64,000 bases of DNA from Syntrophomonas sp. (lineage in GTDB: Bacteria; Bacillota; Syntrophomonadia; Syntrophomonadales; Syntrophomonadaceae): positions 115,470 through 179,469 of the forward strand of contig JAENZE010000008.1 of NCBI GenBank assembly GCA_016841425.1, in the 5' to 3' direction. Below, one piece after another: positions 18,450-27,112 of this stretch (position 1 is the first letter of the stretch; every line of letters begins with the position of its first letter). The position numbers were made by a program, and so were the translations under genes. The notes beneath the pieces were generated by a model. It saw nothing but the letters and a program-made list of their open reading frames with translations. It had not been told where the DNA came from and searched no databases.

Positions 18450-20132
18450 GTGAAACGATTGTTTATTATGGTTTTTATCGGTATATTATTTTTTAATTGT
18501 CTGCACCTGTTCCATCCCGAAGAGACCCAGGGGGCTATTTATATTGAACACCAAGCAGAAGCTAATGCTTTGTATCGTCTGGGTGTTTTTAGCGGTACCC
18601 AGAAGGGTTTCGAACTGGAACGAATCCCCACCCGCGCAGAAGGAGCAGTGATGCTGGTGCGTCTGCTGGGTCAGGAAGACTACGCAATGCAGTCCGAACT
18701 TACTCATCCTTTTCAGGATGTTCCTAACTGGGCTGATCCATATATAGGGTATCTTTACCAGGAGGGATTAACTAGCGGAACGAGTTCCACTACTTTCTCA
18801 CCCTATGCTTCTCTCTCAGTTGAACAGTATATGAGTTTTGTATTAAGAACTCTGGCTTATAGTGAAAGCAGCGGGGATTTTAACTGGACTGAATCCCTAA
18901 AAATGGGATGGCAAGAAGGTATCCTGGATGCGACTGCCTATAACCAGCTTAATAATTTGAGCCAGTTCCGCCGTGATCACATGGTTTGGATTTCTTGCCT
19001 GGCCCTGCAGAGCAAAGTTAAGAATCAAGACTATACTCTACTGGAGAAACTGGTAGAAATAGATCAGGTTATTTCATCAGCGGCTGCCCAAACCAGTGGT
19101 CTATATGGAGGACAGACCAGCCTTCCTCCTCAGCTGATACGCTCACCAGGAGTTTATTCAGCAAAAAACATATCGGAGCTTCAGTGGGTTCTTGAAACAG
19201 CCTTACTCAATATGGAACCCGAATTCAGAATTTATGTAAATAATTACACCGGTGGCGATGCTCTGGCTGACTTCAAAACAGCTCTCAGTGCAGTTCAGCA
19301 GTCTATTAGTACTAAAACGGGAATAGCTCAGGTATATAAGAAGTGGTACTGCCTGTACAGCGGAAATGAATTGGAAGTTACCATTGAATACGTTTATAGT
19401 GATAATCAGTACCTAACTTTAATGAAAAAGATAAAGGAAATTGTAAATGAGGTTATATATAATGGCATGAGCGACTACGAAAAGGAAAAAGCTCTGCATG
19501 ATTATATTGTCAATAACGCTGAATATGATTATGACAATTTCCTGCGCGGTTCTATACCCGCTTCTTCTTATACTGCTTATGGAGTGCTGGTTCTGGGGCG
19601 TGGAGTGTGTCAGGGATATGCGGAAGCAATGCACATGCTGTGCTGCGACGCAGGCCTGAAGTCTATGATGGTTAAGGGCAGCTCGATTTTTGAAGGAAAA
19701 TGGTATAATCATGCCTGGAACATCGTTCGCCTGGAGGGGCAGTATTATCAGCTCGATGTATGCTGGGATGATGTAATCGTACCAGGGGGTCACGGCACTC
19801 TAAGTTATACTTACTTCAATTTGAATGACCAGGATATGTCTAAAGATCATACTTGGGATAAACAGCAGTACCCCTCTTGCACGGCAACTAAATTTAATTA
19901 CTTTGTGTATAACCAGCAGCAAGTCCAAGATTATCAGGCTTTTAAAACATACCTGGATAACGCTCTGAACCTTCGGGCAGCTGAAATTAACGTTAGGGTG
20001 GTAAACTTCAACCGCAGCGATTATGGAGACCTCAATTCGCTAATGTTTAGCAGCGGAAAAGTTCATCGATACAACTACAGTATAGATGAAGACTTGGGTA
20101 TACTTTCTATATTTCAAATTGTATATAAATAG
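18450..20132 (+). CDS. Secreted SLH/transglutaminase-like protein
   Basis: A signal peptide (residues 1-24) is followed by SLH-like repeats (about 35-190: ALYRLGVFSGTQKGFELERIPTR, FQDVPNWADPYIGYLYQEG, TFSPYASLSVEQY). The C-terminal half is a transglutaminase-like domain with the Cys-His-Asp triad visible in GVCQGYAEAMH (about 386), YNHAWNIVRL (about 421) and YYQLDVCWDD (about 435). Such proteins act at the wall as peptidases or crosslinkers. The start is GTG 18450 with CGAGGT upstream. It is monocistronic, 69 bp after the TetR gene, and followed by a clear terminator. Confidence 0.88.
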   Translation: MKRLFIMVFIGILFFNCLHLFHPEETQGAIYIEHQAEANALYRLGVFSGTQKGFELERIPTRAEGAVMLVRLLGQEDYAMQSELTHPFQDVPNWADPYIGYLYQEGLTSGTSSTTFSPYASLSVEQYMSFVLRTLAYSESSGDFNWTESLKMGWQEGILDATAYNQLNNLSQFRRDHMVWISCLALQSKVKNQDYTLLEKLVEIDQVISSAAAQTSGLYGGQTSLPPQLIRSPGVYSAKNISELQWVLETALLNMEPEFRIYVNNYTGGDALADFKTALSAVQQSISTKTGIAQVYKKWYCLYSGNELEVTIEYVYSDNQYLTLMKKIKEIVNEVIYNGMSDYEKEKALHDYIVNNAEYDYDNFLRGSIPASSYTAYGVLVLGRGVCQGYAEAMHMLCCDAGLKSMMVKGSSIFEGKWYNHAWNIVRLEGQYYQLDVCWDDVIVPGGHGTLSYTYFNLNDQDMSKDHTWDKQQYPSCTATKFNYFVYNQQQVQDYQAFKTYLDNALNLRAAEINVRVVNFNRSDYGDLNSLMFSSGKVHRYNYSIDEDLGILSIFQIVYK

Positions 20133-20166
20133 TTAATTTACAGTCTAACTCTCGGTTCAAAAAGGT

Positions 20167-20205
20167 AAGGCCACCGGTTCTTAATCGCAACCTGCGGCCT
20201 TTTTT
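20167..20205 (+). terminator. Terminator of the SLH/transglutaminase gene
   Basis: AAGGCC and GGCCTTTTTT close an imperfect stem with an inner GGTT/AACC pairing, followed by six T residues. Confidence 0.75.
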
Positions 20206-20230
20206 CGCGCTAATTTTAATACTCCTTACT

Positions 20231-21187
20231 TTATTCCATTAGATCCTGTTTTTTCACTACCAGGGTCGAAGCTACCATATCCCCCAGTCGCTGATTATCA
20301 GCTGAAACCCATACACATACGGCACCCACTAGATAACCGAACATCCCATCCACGATTCTCATCAGGTTGCGAATTACTGATTTGCCAATTCCACATTTTT
20401 CACCATTCTTGGTCACTACCCGCAAACCACAGGCCAGTTTCCCTACCGTTCCCCCTAACAGCCCTTCCATTAAAATAAAATAAGCCAATCCGATTACGGC
20501 AGGGATAAAATACATGCTGTAATCAATTGTCCCGGTATAAGCCATCCGGTTTACCTGGGACGTTATCATACCACCCATAAAAAATCCCATTACTATGGAT
20601 ATGATTACTCCGTCCAAGACGGTAGCCAAAAAGCGGATTCCGACACCGCTTCCTTTAAGTGCCGGCGCGGAATAGGGCCTGGAACCTGCTGCAGGATAAG
20701 GTTGACTTCCATAAGCTGCTGCTGCCGGAGCCTGGGAATAGGGCGGCTGATTGTAAGCATAGGGCTGTCCGGAACTTGATATCGTTGGTACTGCACTCGG
20801 TATTGCTGGCACACGAGCCCCACAGTTCATGCAAAAGGTCTGACCAAGTTTAACCTCTCCTCCACAGCTTGGACATCGGCCCCCCTGCTTTGCTGCAGAG
20901 ATTGGGCGTGTAGTTGCTGCAGGACGAGGGCCGGCGGGAATTATTGGTGGCGGGGTTTTAGGATGGGTCCCGGAAACTGGTGGAGGTACTGCTGGCATAC
21001 CAGGCAGACGAGTTCCGCAATTCATGCAGAAAGCCTGGCCGGCTTTTATTCCTGCTCCACACCCAGGACATTTTACTGCGGCTGCTGGCTGTTGTACCGG
21101 AGCTGCTGCTCTATTCTGGGGACTGCCGCAAAATGGGCAGAACTTATTATTGTCTGAGATTTCCCGGACACAATTTTGACATTGCAT
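20231..21187 (-). CDS. Triple zinc-ribbon / RDD-family membrane protein
   Basis: Three CxxC...CxxC zinc ribbons occur: CQNC..CPFC (residues 3-21), CPGC..CMNC (39-58) and CPSC..CMNC (103-122). They are separated by Pro/Ala-rich linkers. The C-terminal part (about 175-318) is an RDD domain with three to four membrane segments, starting GSGVGIRFLATVLDGVIISIVMGFF and containing GGTVGKLACGLRV. RDD proteins are poorly understood; some are linked to ion or proton exchange. The gene follows the propeller and iron-transporter genes on the same strand, 31 bp downstream. Confidence 0.85.
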   Translation of the reverse strand: MQCQNCVREISDNNKFCPFCGSPQNRAAAPVQQPAAAVKCPGCGAGIKAGQAFCMNCGTRLPGMPAVPPPVSGTHPKTPPPIIPAGPRPAATTRPISAAKQGGRCPSCGGEVKLGQTFCMNCGARVPAIPSAVPTISSSGQPYAYNQPPYSQAPAAAAYGSQPYPAAGSRPYSAPALKGSGVGIRFLATVLDGVIISIVMGFFMGGMITSQVNRMAYTGTIDYSMYFIPAVIGLAYFILMEGLLGGTVGKLACGLRVVTKNGEKCGIGKSVIRNLMRIVDGMFGYLVGAVCVWVSADNQRLGDMVASTLVVKKQDLME

Positions 21188-21218
21188 ACAAATCCTCTCC
21201 CTATCTTAATTAGTAATA

Positions 21219-22226
21219 TTATTCATCACCGGATCGCGCTATTACTGTTATTCCATCATCCGTACCCAACCATAAATTGCCTTCCTGGTCTTCCAGCCAT
21301 ACCTTTACTTCATTGCTGCTCATACCATTCTTTTTGGTAAATATTCTCGTTGATGCTCCATCCCAGCGTGCCACTCCATCATATTCGGATCCAAACCAGT
21401 ATACCCCGCTGCGGTCCTGAAATATCGATCTTACTTTTTCTCCTGCCAATCCATCTTTCTTAGTCCACACCTCTTGTAATTCCGGTTTACCGTTTTCAAA
21501 CCTGAAGCGGACTGCTCCTCCCCGGGTATAAAAACCGGTGCCTACCCATATATCGTTAGCACTGTCCTGGAAGATCGAACAGATATTGTTGTGCGGCAGG
21601 ACGCCATTGCTTGTAAATTGGATAAACTGCTGTCCATCGTAGTAGGTAAGGCCCCCTTCCGGCGCAGCATAAGAACCAAACCACATGCCGCCATAACAGT
21701 CCTGGAAAAGAACATTTACCGCATCATGAGCCAGTCCGCTGGCCTGATTGAAAACCTGCCATTTCTCGCCCGTCCAACAAGCTGCACCGCCCCATGTTCC
21801 AACCCAAAGCCGCCCTTTATCATCCAGCAGTAAAGCATTAACATTCTCATGTGGAAGGCCATCCTTGGTTCCGTAATACAAGAATTCTCTGCCATTGTAA
21901 CAAATTAAGCCCTTTTCGTATCCTATCCATAAATCACCCTTGGAATCTATTAACAAGGCTTTAACATAAGTAAGCGGCGGCTCAATTTCCAGCTGGGACA
22001 GAATTGTTTTCTGCTGGCGGTCAATTTTAAAAACGCCATCTCGGCCTCCAGCCCAGATTATATCGCCGGCGATTGCCAAAGCCGATACTTCATGGGGTGG
22101 TCTGATAGCTATCCAGCCCTCTTCTCGTTTGGCAGGAATCTGATCTTTTAGCCCCCACCAGACTAAAGTAAAGAGTGCTGAGCACAGTAACAAAATAATT
22201 GTTATTCTCTTCATTCTTACCGGCAT
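21219..22226 (-). CDS. Extracytoplasmic two-component-regulator-type beta-propeller protein
   Basis: An N-terminal membrane anchor or signal peptide (ITIILLLCSALFTLVWW) is followed by about seven propeller blades of the Reg_prop type, each with a core such as GDLWIGYEKGL, GRLWVGTWGGA, NDIWVGTGFYT or GNLWLGTDDGI. These domains usually form the sensor part of hybrid histidine kinases; here no kinase or output domain follows. I choose ATG 22226, with AAAGGAAAG eight bases upstream, over the in-frame start at 22256. It directly follows the transporter ATPase gene, suggesting a link to the imported substrate. Confidence 0.82.
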   Translation of the reverse strand: MPVRMKRITIILLLCSALFTLVWWGLKDQIPAKREEGWIAIRPPHEVSALAIAGDIIWAGGRDGVFKIDRQQKTILSQLEIEPPLTYVKALLIDSKGDLWIGYEKGLICYNGREFLYYGTKDGLPHENVNALLLDDKGRLWVGTWGGAACWTGEKWQVFNQASGLAHDAVNVLFQDCYGGMWFGSYAAPEGGLTYYDGQQFIQFTSNGVLPHNNICSIFQDSANDIWVGTGFYTRGGAVRFRFENGKPELQEVWTKKDGLAGEKVRSIFQDRSGVYWFGSEYDGVARWDGASTRIFTKKNGMSSNEVKVWLEDQEGNLWLGTDDGITVIARSGDE

Positions 22227-22245
22227 AACAACACTTTCCTTTGAT

Positions 22246-22893
22246 TCAGTCAGCAAGCAGGTGTCCCTGCTGCATCTTTATAACTGGCGCTTCCAGCATT
22301 TCAGCTTCCTGTTGGTTATGAGTAACATAGAGCATAATCGCTCCACTGTCCAAGGCTGCCTCTTTTATCAATTTTAACAGTTCTGCCGCTGCAGCTTCAT
22401 CTAAATTAGTTAGTGGTTCATCTAATAGTAAGTATTCCGGTTGGGCTGCCAGAGCTCTGGCCAGAGCCACTCGCCGGGACTGTCCCCCGGATAGCTGCTG
22501 GGGAAACTTAAGGCGCAGTCCTGCCAATCCTGTCTTTTCAAGTATTTGCTCAATACGATCCCGTCGCTCTGCTTTAGATATGCGCTGCATACCGAAAGCA
22601 ATATTTTCTTCTACCCTCATATGTGGCCATAGAGCAGATTCTTGAAATACGAAACCTACCCTTCTTTCCCAAGGCGGAACAGCCCAGCCTCCCCTGCTAA
22701 CCTCCTGCACCCCCAGATGAATACTGCCCTGGTCTGGTATTTCCAGTCCGGCAATCAGGCGCAGGAGAGTAGTTTTTCCACAACCAGAGGGTCCAAACAG
22801 GATGCGCCATTCGCCTGAATTTAACTGCAGCGAAACATTATCCACTGCTTTAGTGGCAGCAAAACACTTGCTGATATTAGTAATCTTAAGCAT
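22246..22893 (-). CDS. Iron-type ABC importer ATPase (FbpC/ThiQ-like)
   Basis: This ATPase of 215 residues shows Walker A GPSGCGKTT, signature LSGGQSRRVALARAL, Walker B LLLDEPLTNLD and H-loop VTHNQQEAE. It lacks the C-terminal regulatory extension of longer FbpC proteins. ATG 22893 is preceded by GAGGGGG at good spacing and overlaps the end of the permease gene by 8 bp. With the fused permease and the binding lipoprotein it forms a complete importer of the ferric iron / thiamine / phosphonate class. Confidence 0.92.
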   Translation of the reverse strand: MLKITNISKCFAATKAVDNVSLQLNSGEWRILFGPSGCGKTTLLRLIAGLEIPDQGSIHLGVQEVSRGGWAVPPWERRVGFVFQESALWPHMRVEENIAFGMQRISKAERRDRIEQILEKTGLAGLRLKFPQQLSGGQSRRVALARALAAQPEYLLLDEPLTNLDEAAAAELLKLIKEAALDSGAIMLYVTHNQQEAEMLEAPVIKMQQGHLLAD

Positions 22894-24499
22894 CGGCTTT
22901 CCCCCTCTGGTCAATCCAGTTTCTAATCACAAATTTGTTCAACCATAACATAAAGATTATCACCAAAAAAGTAGCCAGCATTAAAGCCGCACAAAGACCT
23001 GCTACGGTTTCGGTGGCTCCATAATGAAGATAATTATAGATTTTCATAGTCAGAGTTGCTTTTCCCGCTGGAGCAACCAGTAAGGTAGCTCCTAATTCAC
23101 CAGCCGTCAGGGCAAAAATCAATCCTGAAGCAGCCAGTAATCCGGGTAGAATTAAAGGCAGAAATATCCTTAGAAATCCATGCAGCTCCGTTTTTTGAAA
23201 AACATCCCCGGCCTCCTGGTAAATCGGGTTTATCATTTTAATATATACTACTAAAACCAGTACCGCCAGAGGCATAAAGCGCAGCAAGCTAGCCAGCACC
23301 GGCATCATCAGGCTTCCGTAAATTGCATTGGTAGATGTATGGTTCCAGAGTGCTATCAAAGCGATGCCTGCTAGTGGAGCAGGTAAAGCTAATGGCAGAG
23401 TGGTAATTATCCACCATACAGCATTGCCCGAGGATTTATTCAGGAGATTTTTAGCTGCCGAAAGAGCTGGAGGAAGAGCTAATAATGCAGTGAGCGAAGC
23501 TATCTGCAGAGACAGCCCGATTTCTTTTCCAGATCCCCATATTGCCGTAACAAAGGAATTAATGCTTCCGGTAAATTTTATAATCACCAGCAGTGGCAAT
23601 CCTACCTGCAAAATTAACAACAATGAAGTTAATATTTTAAGCTCCTTCCATTCCTGAGGCCAGGCCGGTATATTTTTGAGTGGCAGGTTAAACTTCTGTG
23701 GCTGCAGCAAGACCGTTCTCAGCCCACTGCTTGTAAATACCATTACTGGAACGGTAATAAAGAGCAACGGAATAGACAAGGCCATAACCTGATTGGGGTC
23801 ATTGCTGGCACTGAACTCGGCAAATATCTCCATCGCATAAGTGCTGACCTGGAATAGCGAGGGAATACTATAATCGATTATGGTCAATAAAAATAAAATG
23901 CCGGTGGATACTTTTAGTATAGGATAACTAACCGGTAGTATAACTCGGCTCCATACCTCTTTATCCGGGGCAAAAACTCGGGCTGCCTCTATTAGTATGG
24001 GGTTTAGAGACTGAAAGCCCAGCATTATGATACCCGCAGCTATAGGCAGCAGATACATGAGCTGTACCAGCGAAGCGGCCACCCATCCGGTGAAACTGAT
24101 ACCTGCCCAGTTATGGTTCAACAACCAGCTGTCCAATTGATTGAAAGCGGTACCCCAGGCCAGGCTGTGAATGTAAGGCGGCACCAAAATCATCAGTAAA
24201 AAGACCCATTTAAAATAAGCCCATGGTCCCTTCTGCCATCTCCAGCACAGGGCGGCTATGAAAAAACCGAGCCCGGTACCCAGCAGGGAGACTATACATC
24301 CCATAGTAATGCTGTTTATTAGCAGCCCTAATCTTCGTCCCTGCGGAAGCAGCAGGTGCAGCCATTTATCAGTTGGACTAGCCCCTGTTTTGACCAGCAG
24401 ATAAATTAATGGCAGCAGTATGCTTATAACAAATATGACCAGCCCGGCCTGGTGACCCAGGCGTCCCGGGCTCATCCAACCCTTGTGATAATGCATCAT
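22886..24499 (-). CDS. Fused two-domain ABC importer permease (FbpB/ThiP-like)
   Basis: The protein (537 residues) has about twelve membrane segments in two homologous halves. Each half has the EAA-type cytoplasmic loop: EAARVFAPDKEVWSRVILPVSYP in the first and EAGDVFQKTELHGFLRIFLPLILP in the second. Such duplicated permeases belong to iron(III), thiamine or phosphonate importers. It starts 7 bp after the binding-protein gene and overlaps the ATPase gene, so the three genes are one operon. Confidence 0.92.
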   Translation of the reverse strand: MMHYHKGWMSPGRLGHQAGLVIFVISILLPLIYLLVKTGASPTDKWLHLLLPQGRRLGLLINSITMGCIVSLLGTGLGFFIAALCWRWQKGPWAYFKWVFLLMILVPPYIHSLAWGTAFNQLDSWLLNHNWAGISFTGWVAASLVQLMYLLPIAAGIIMLGFQSLNPILIEAARVFAPDKEVWSRVILPVSYPILKVSTGILFLLTIIDYSIPSLFQVSTYAMEIFAEFSASNDPNQVMALSIPLLFITVPVMVFTSSGLRTVLLQPQKFNLPLKNIPAWPQEWKELKILTSLLLILQVGLPLLVIIKFTGSINSFVTAIWGSGKEIGLSLQIASLTALLALPPALSAAKNLLNKSSGNAVWWIITTLPLALPAPLAGIALIALWNHTSTNAIYGSLMMPVLASLLRFMPLAVLVLVVYIKMINPIYQEAGDVFQKTELHGFLRIFLPLILPGLLAASGLIFALTAGELGATLLVAPAGKATLTMKIYNYLHYGATETVAGLCAALMLATFLVIIFMLWLNKFVIRNWIDQRGKADA

Positions 24500-24506
24500 A
24501 GTATAT

Positions 24507-25538
24507 CTACCTTATAAATATCTGCCTCAGTTCTTCTTTAATCAGTTCCAATTGTTCATAAGCCTGGGTAATATTTACCTGCATCGCTTTTACACCCGAA
24601 TCGGGCAGATATTCAGCTTCAATATCCAGCGGTCTTACCGTTACCTGAGAAAAACCAGCAGCAAATATTTTCTTTTCCACCTCTTTACTCAGCAGATAGT
24701 CAATCAACTGCTGCCCCGCATCGGGATTGGGCCCTCCGGCTACCAGGCCGGTGGTATAAGGAATTATTAAAGTACCCATGTCATCCTGGTCGGGAAAAAT
24801 CATTTTAACCGGTTTACCATCTTCCAGTGCAGCTACTGCATCATCGGTATCCGTAAGCCCCATTGCTAATCTACCATCAGCTACCATATCTCTCACCACC
24901 GAATTCCCATCCACTACCATCACTCCCCGGTCCTTGAGGGCAGCAAAATATTTCTTCCCTTCTTCAGGACCTAGATAAGCATATAACGCTGCCGCATGGG
25001 TTGCGGTAGTTCCGAACAAGGGGTAAGCTATGCCTATTTTGTCTGCCGGGTATTTTTCATCTAAAAGATCAAAGATAGAATCAGGATAATCCTCAGGAAC
25101 CATGAGTTCAGTATTGACCAGAATTACCCGGCACCGGCCGCCGGCACCGGCCCAATATCCTTCCGGGTCAATCAGACTTTCCGGTATATCCTGGGCTGAG
25201 GGAGACTCATAAGGAGTTAATACCCCTTCCTGCTTCAATAATATAGTCTGGGCAAACTCCCCATTCCAGAACACATCCGCCTGGGGGTTATTCTTTTCTG
25301 CTATCAGGCGATTAACCAACCCGGTAGTTTTGGCTGCTTCCACATCATATATGGCTTGCACCTTGATCCCACTGGACTCTTGAAATTCATTCAAGATAGG
25401 TTCCGCATATATCTGATCTACGGACGTGTATACTACGACCGAAGAATCGGGCTTGGCATCCTGGCCGCATCCTCCCAGCAGGATGAGCAAAGCCATAAGC
25501 AAACTCATAGTTATCACAATTATTTCTCTTTGCTTCAA
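24507..25538 (-). CDS. Substrate-binding lipoprotein, ferric-iron (FbpA) type
   Basis: A lipoprotein signal peptide ends in the lipobox LGGC (Cys about residue 24). The rest is a type II periplasmic-binding fold: VVVYTSVDQIYAEPILNEFQ, KTTGLVNRLIAEKNNPQADVFWNGE and the late TTGLVAGGPNPDAGQQLIDYLLS segment. These are characteristic of FbpA-like iron and related 2-aminoethylphosphonate binders. It is the first gene of the operon. Iron is the likeliest substrate, but the ligand tyrosines cannot be verified by eye. Confidence 0.9.
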   Translation of the reverse strand: MKQREIIVITMSLLMALLILLGGCGQDAKPDSSVVVYTSVDQIYAEPILNEFQESSGIKVQAIYDVEAAKTTGLVNRLIAEKNNPQADVFWNGEFAQTILLKQEGVLTPYESPSAQDIPESLIDPEGYWAGAGGRCRVILVNTELMVPEDYPDSIFDLLDEKYPADKIGIAYPLFGTTATHAAALYAYLGPEEGKKYFAALKDRGVMVVDGNSVVRDMVADGRLAMGLTDTDDAVAALEDGKPVKMIFPDQDDMGTLIIPYTTGLVAGGPNPDAGQQLIDYLLSKEVEKKIFAAGFSQVTVRPLDIEAEYLPDSGVKAMQVNITQAYEQLELIKEELRQIFIR

Positions 25539-25568
25539 ATTACCAGCTCCTTATTATTGGATTTAAAT

Positions 25569-25597
25569 ATTATAATTTCGACATTGTATTATCTGAA
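25569..25597 (-). promoter_or_regulatory. Possible promoter of the iron-type importer operon
   Basis: On the minus strand TATAAT (25574-25569) lies 31 bp before the lipoprotein start. A weak -35 TTCAGA sits 17 bp further upstream (25597-25592). The -10 is perfect, the -35 poor. Confidence 0.4.
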
Positions 25598-25713
25598 CCC
25601 TTGAAAAAAATATTTTTAATAAAATTTCTGCTATATAAATGGTCTAAATTGGTAATAAATATATTAAGGATACTTTTAACTGCTCAGCATAAACCAACTA
25701 TTGCAGGAGGTAG

Positions 25714-25995
25714 ATGATTTTGACAGTAAAGAACCGGTATCAAAAGCTGAACGAACAGGTCCATCAATCAACTCAGGAAGCCATCAGATCCGCACACCAG
25801 GCCCATACTGCCGTGACTCAGGCTCAGAGCAGCCTGTTGCCCCAGGAAATTCAATATGCGGAAAGAAAAGTTTCCGAAGCCCTAACTTATGTGCGTCATG
25901 TCCAAGAACACATGGAATTGAGTATTTCACCTGAGGTTCAGCAAAGTCTCCAGCAGGAGGAAGCCCAACTTCTGCAGGAGTCTAAACTTTTCTAA
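25714..25995 (+). CDS. Small helical protein of unknown function
   Basis: This protein of about 91-93 residues is rich in Gln, Ala and Glu with no Cys, no membrane segment and no signal. It is predicted all-helical: residues 8-35 and 45-70 look amphipathic and could form a coiled-coil hairpin. GGAGGT lies only 2-3 bases before ATG 25714, so the in-frame TTG at 25720 (8-base spacing) is the likelier start. I do not recognise the family; it superficially resembles small Firmicute spore or stress proteins. A strong terminator follows, so it is a stand-alone transcription unit. Confidence 0.7.
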   Translation: MILTVKNRYQKLNEQVHQSTQEAIRSAHQAHTAVTQAQSSLLPQEIQYAERKVSEALTYVRHVQEHMELSISPEVQQSLQQEEAQLLQESKLF

Positions 25996-26025
25996 AACAA
26001 TACCATTATAATTCCCCCTCAACCC

Positions 26026-26064
26026 CAGAAGGGGGGAAACCCTGCAAGGGGTTCCCCCCTTCTG
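26026..26064 (+). terminator. Strong terminator after the small helical protein
   Basis: CAGAAGGGGGGAA and TTCCCCCCTTCTG pair perfectly around a short CCC/GGG inner stem, followed by CTTGTTT. This is one of the most stable hairpins in the window. Confidence 0.85.
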
Positions 26065-26212
26065 CTTGTTTATGTGCAACATAACTAACAATATCAATCC
26101 ATTAATTCTCAGCTCATGCAGGTAAATAATGGTTTAAGCGCGTATTTAGACATATGATATGTTAACCGGGGGAACTGAATCTTAAGGTACAAACGAAAGA
26201 GGTGAAATTCCA

Positions 26213-27043
26213 ATGAAGGCTGCGGTATTTTATCATCCGGATTTTTATAAAAAAGGCTATTTTATTTTGAAAGACCGGGTTAAGCCAGGTTTCGATGCCC
26301 TGGAGAATCTGATTAACCAGAAAAAACTCCAGCACTTAACACCTGAAATAGACAGTGAAACCGAAGAACTGCTGGCCTCAACTCACAGTCCGGGCCATAT
26401 TGCCTCTGTTCAAGCAGAGGGTGAACATGTGACTGCTCTGCTCTCCGCATCCGGTGTAGTGCAGGCGGCAACGAAGTTAGCCCGGGCACAACTTGATTTT
26501 GCCTTTTGTTTTGTAGGGGCAGCCGGGCATCATGCCAGTTATGACAGCTACTGGGGCTTCTGCTTTTATAACGATGCGGTTATGGCAGTGAAAAAACTTC
26601 GCCAGCTGGGTATCAAAAAAATAATGATTATTGATGTAGACCCTCATTTCGGCGATGGGACCCGTAACCTGCTAGGCCATGACCAGGACATTATTCACAT
26701 TAACTTCTTTGGCAACAGCGGAGTACGAAAATTTGATCCAGTACTGCAGAATTATGATGTGCCAGTGCCAGGTTATGGCGACAAAAGTTTCCTACAGGAA
26801 ATGGACCTGGTTTTCAGCCAGCAGGAATGGGACTTTGAATTCTTAATAGTAATATTCGGTCACGATTCCCACGAGAAAGACTATGGAAACTGCCGGCTTA
26901 CATTTGGTGCGTTCCCTGCTATGGCTCAGAAAATTAAACAGCTGGCCGATGATAAACCGGTACTCTTCATACTGTCCGGAGGAGATAACCCTGACGTGGC
27001 CAGCGTGGTTATACCTGAGATAATAGAAGTTTTTGTGAGATAG
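26213..27043 (+). CDS. Histone-deacetylase-fold amidohydrolase
   Basis: This protein (276 residues) belongs to the HDAC/AcuC/acetylpolyamine amidohydrolase superfamily of zinc deacylases. The proton-relay histidines appear in GAAGHHASYDSYWGFCFYND, zinc ligands in IDVDPHFGDGT and IFGHDSHEKDYG, and the C-terminal glycine-rich loop in LSGGDNPD. It is shorter than AcuC (about 380 residues), so loops are trimmed. The substrate is unknown; bacterial members deacylate polyamines, acetoin-pathway enzymes or others. GAAAGAGGTG precedes the ATG. It is followed 69 bp later by the yitT-like gene. Confidence 0.88.
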   Translation: MKAAVFYHPDFYKKGYFILKDRVKPGFDALENLINQKKLQHLTPEIDSETEELLASTHSPGHIASVQAEGEHVTALLSASGVVQAATKLARAQLDFAFCFVGAAGHHASYDSYWGFCFYNDAVMAVKKLRQLGIKKIMIIDVDPHFGDGTRNLLGHDQDIIHINFFGNSGVRKFDPVLQNYDVPVPGYGDKSFLQEMDLVFSQQEWDFEFLIVIFGHDSHEKDYGNCRLTFGAFPAMAQKIKQLADDKPVLFILSGGDNPDVASVVIPEIIEVFVR

Positions 27044-27058
27044 TCATGCCAGGGAGAG

Positions 27059-27086
27059 TTATTATCGCTTTCCTGAGGGATAATAA
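27059..27086. promoter_or_regulatory. Inverted repeat upstream of the YitT-like gene
   Basis: TTATTATC, 12 bp, GATAATAA forms an 8-bp inverted repeat in the 69-bp gap between the deacetylase-like and YitT-like genes. It may be an operator; no regulator is assigned. Confidence 0.3.
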
Positions 27087-27112
27087 ATAAAAGAATAGGG
27101 GATGGCCACATT

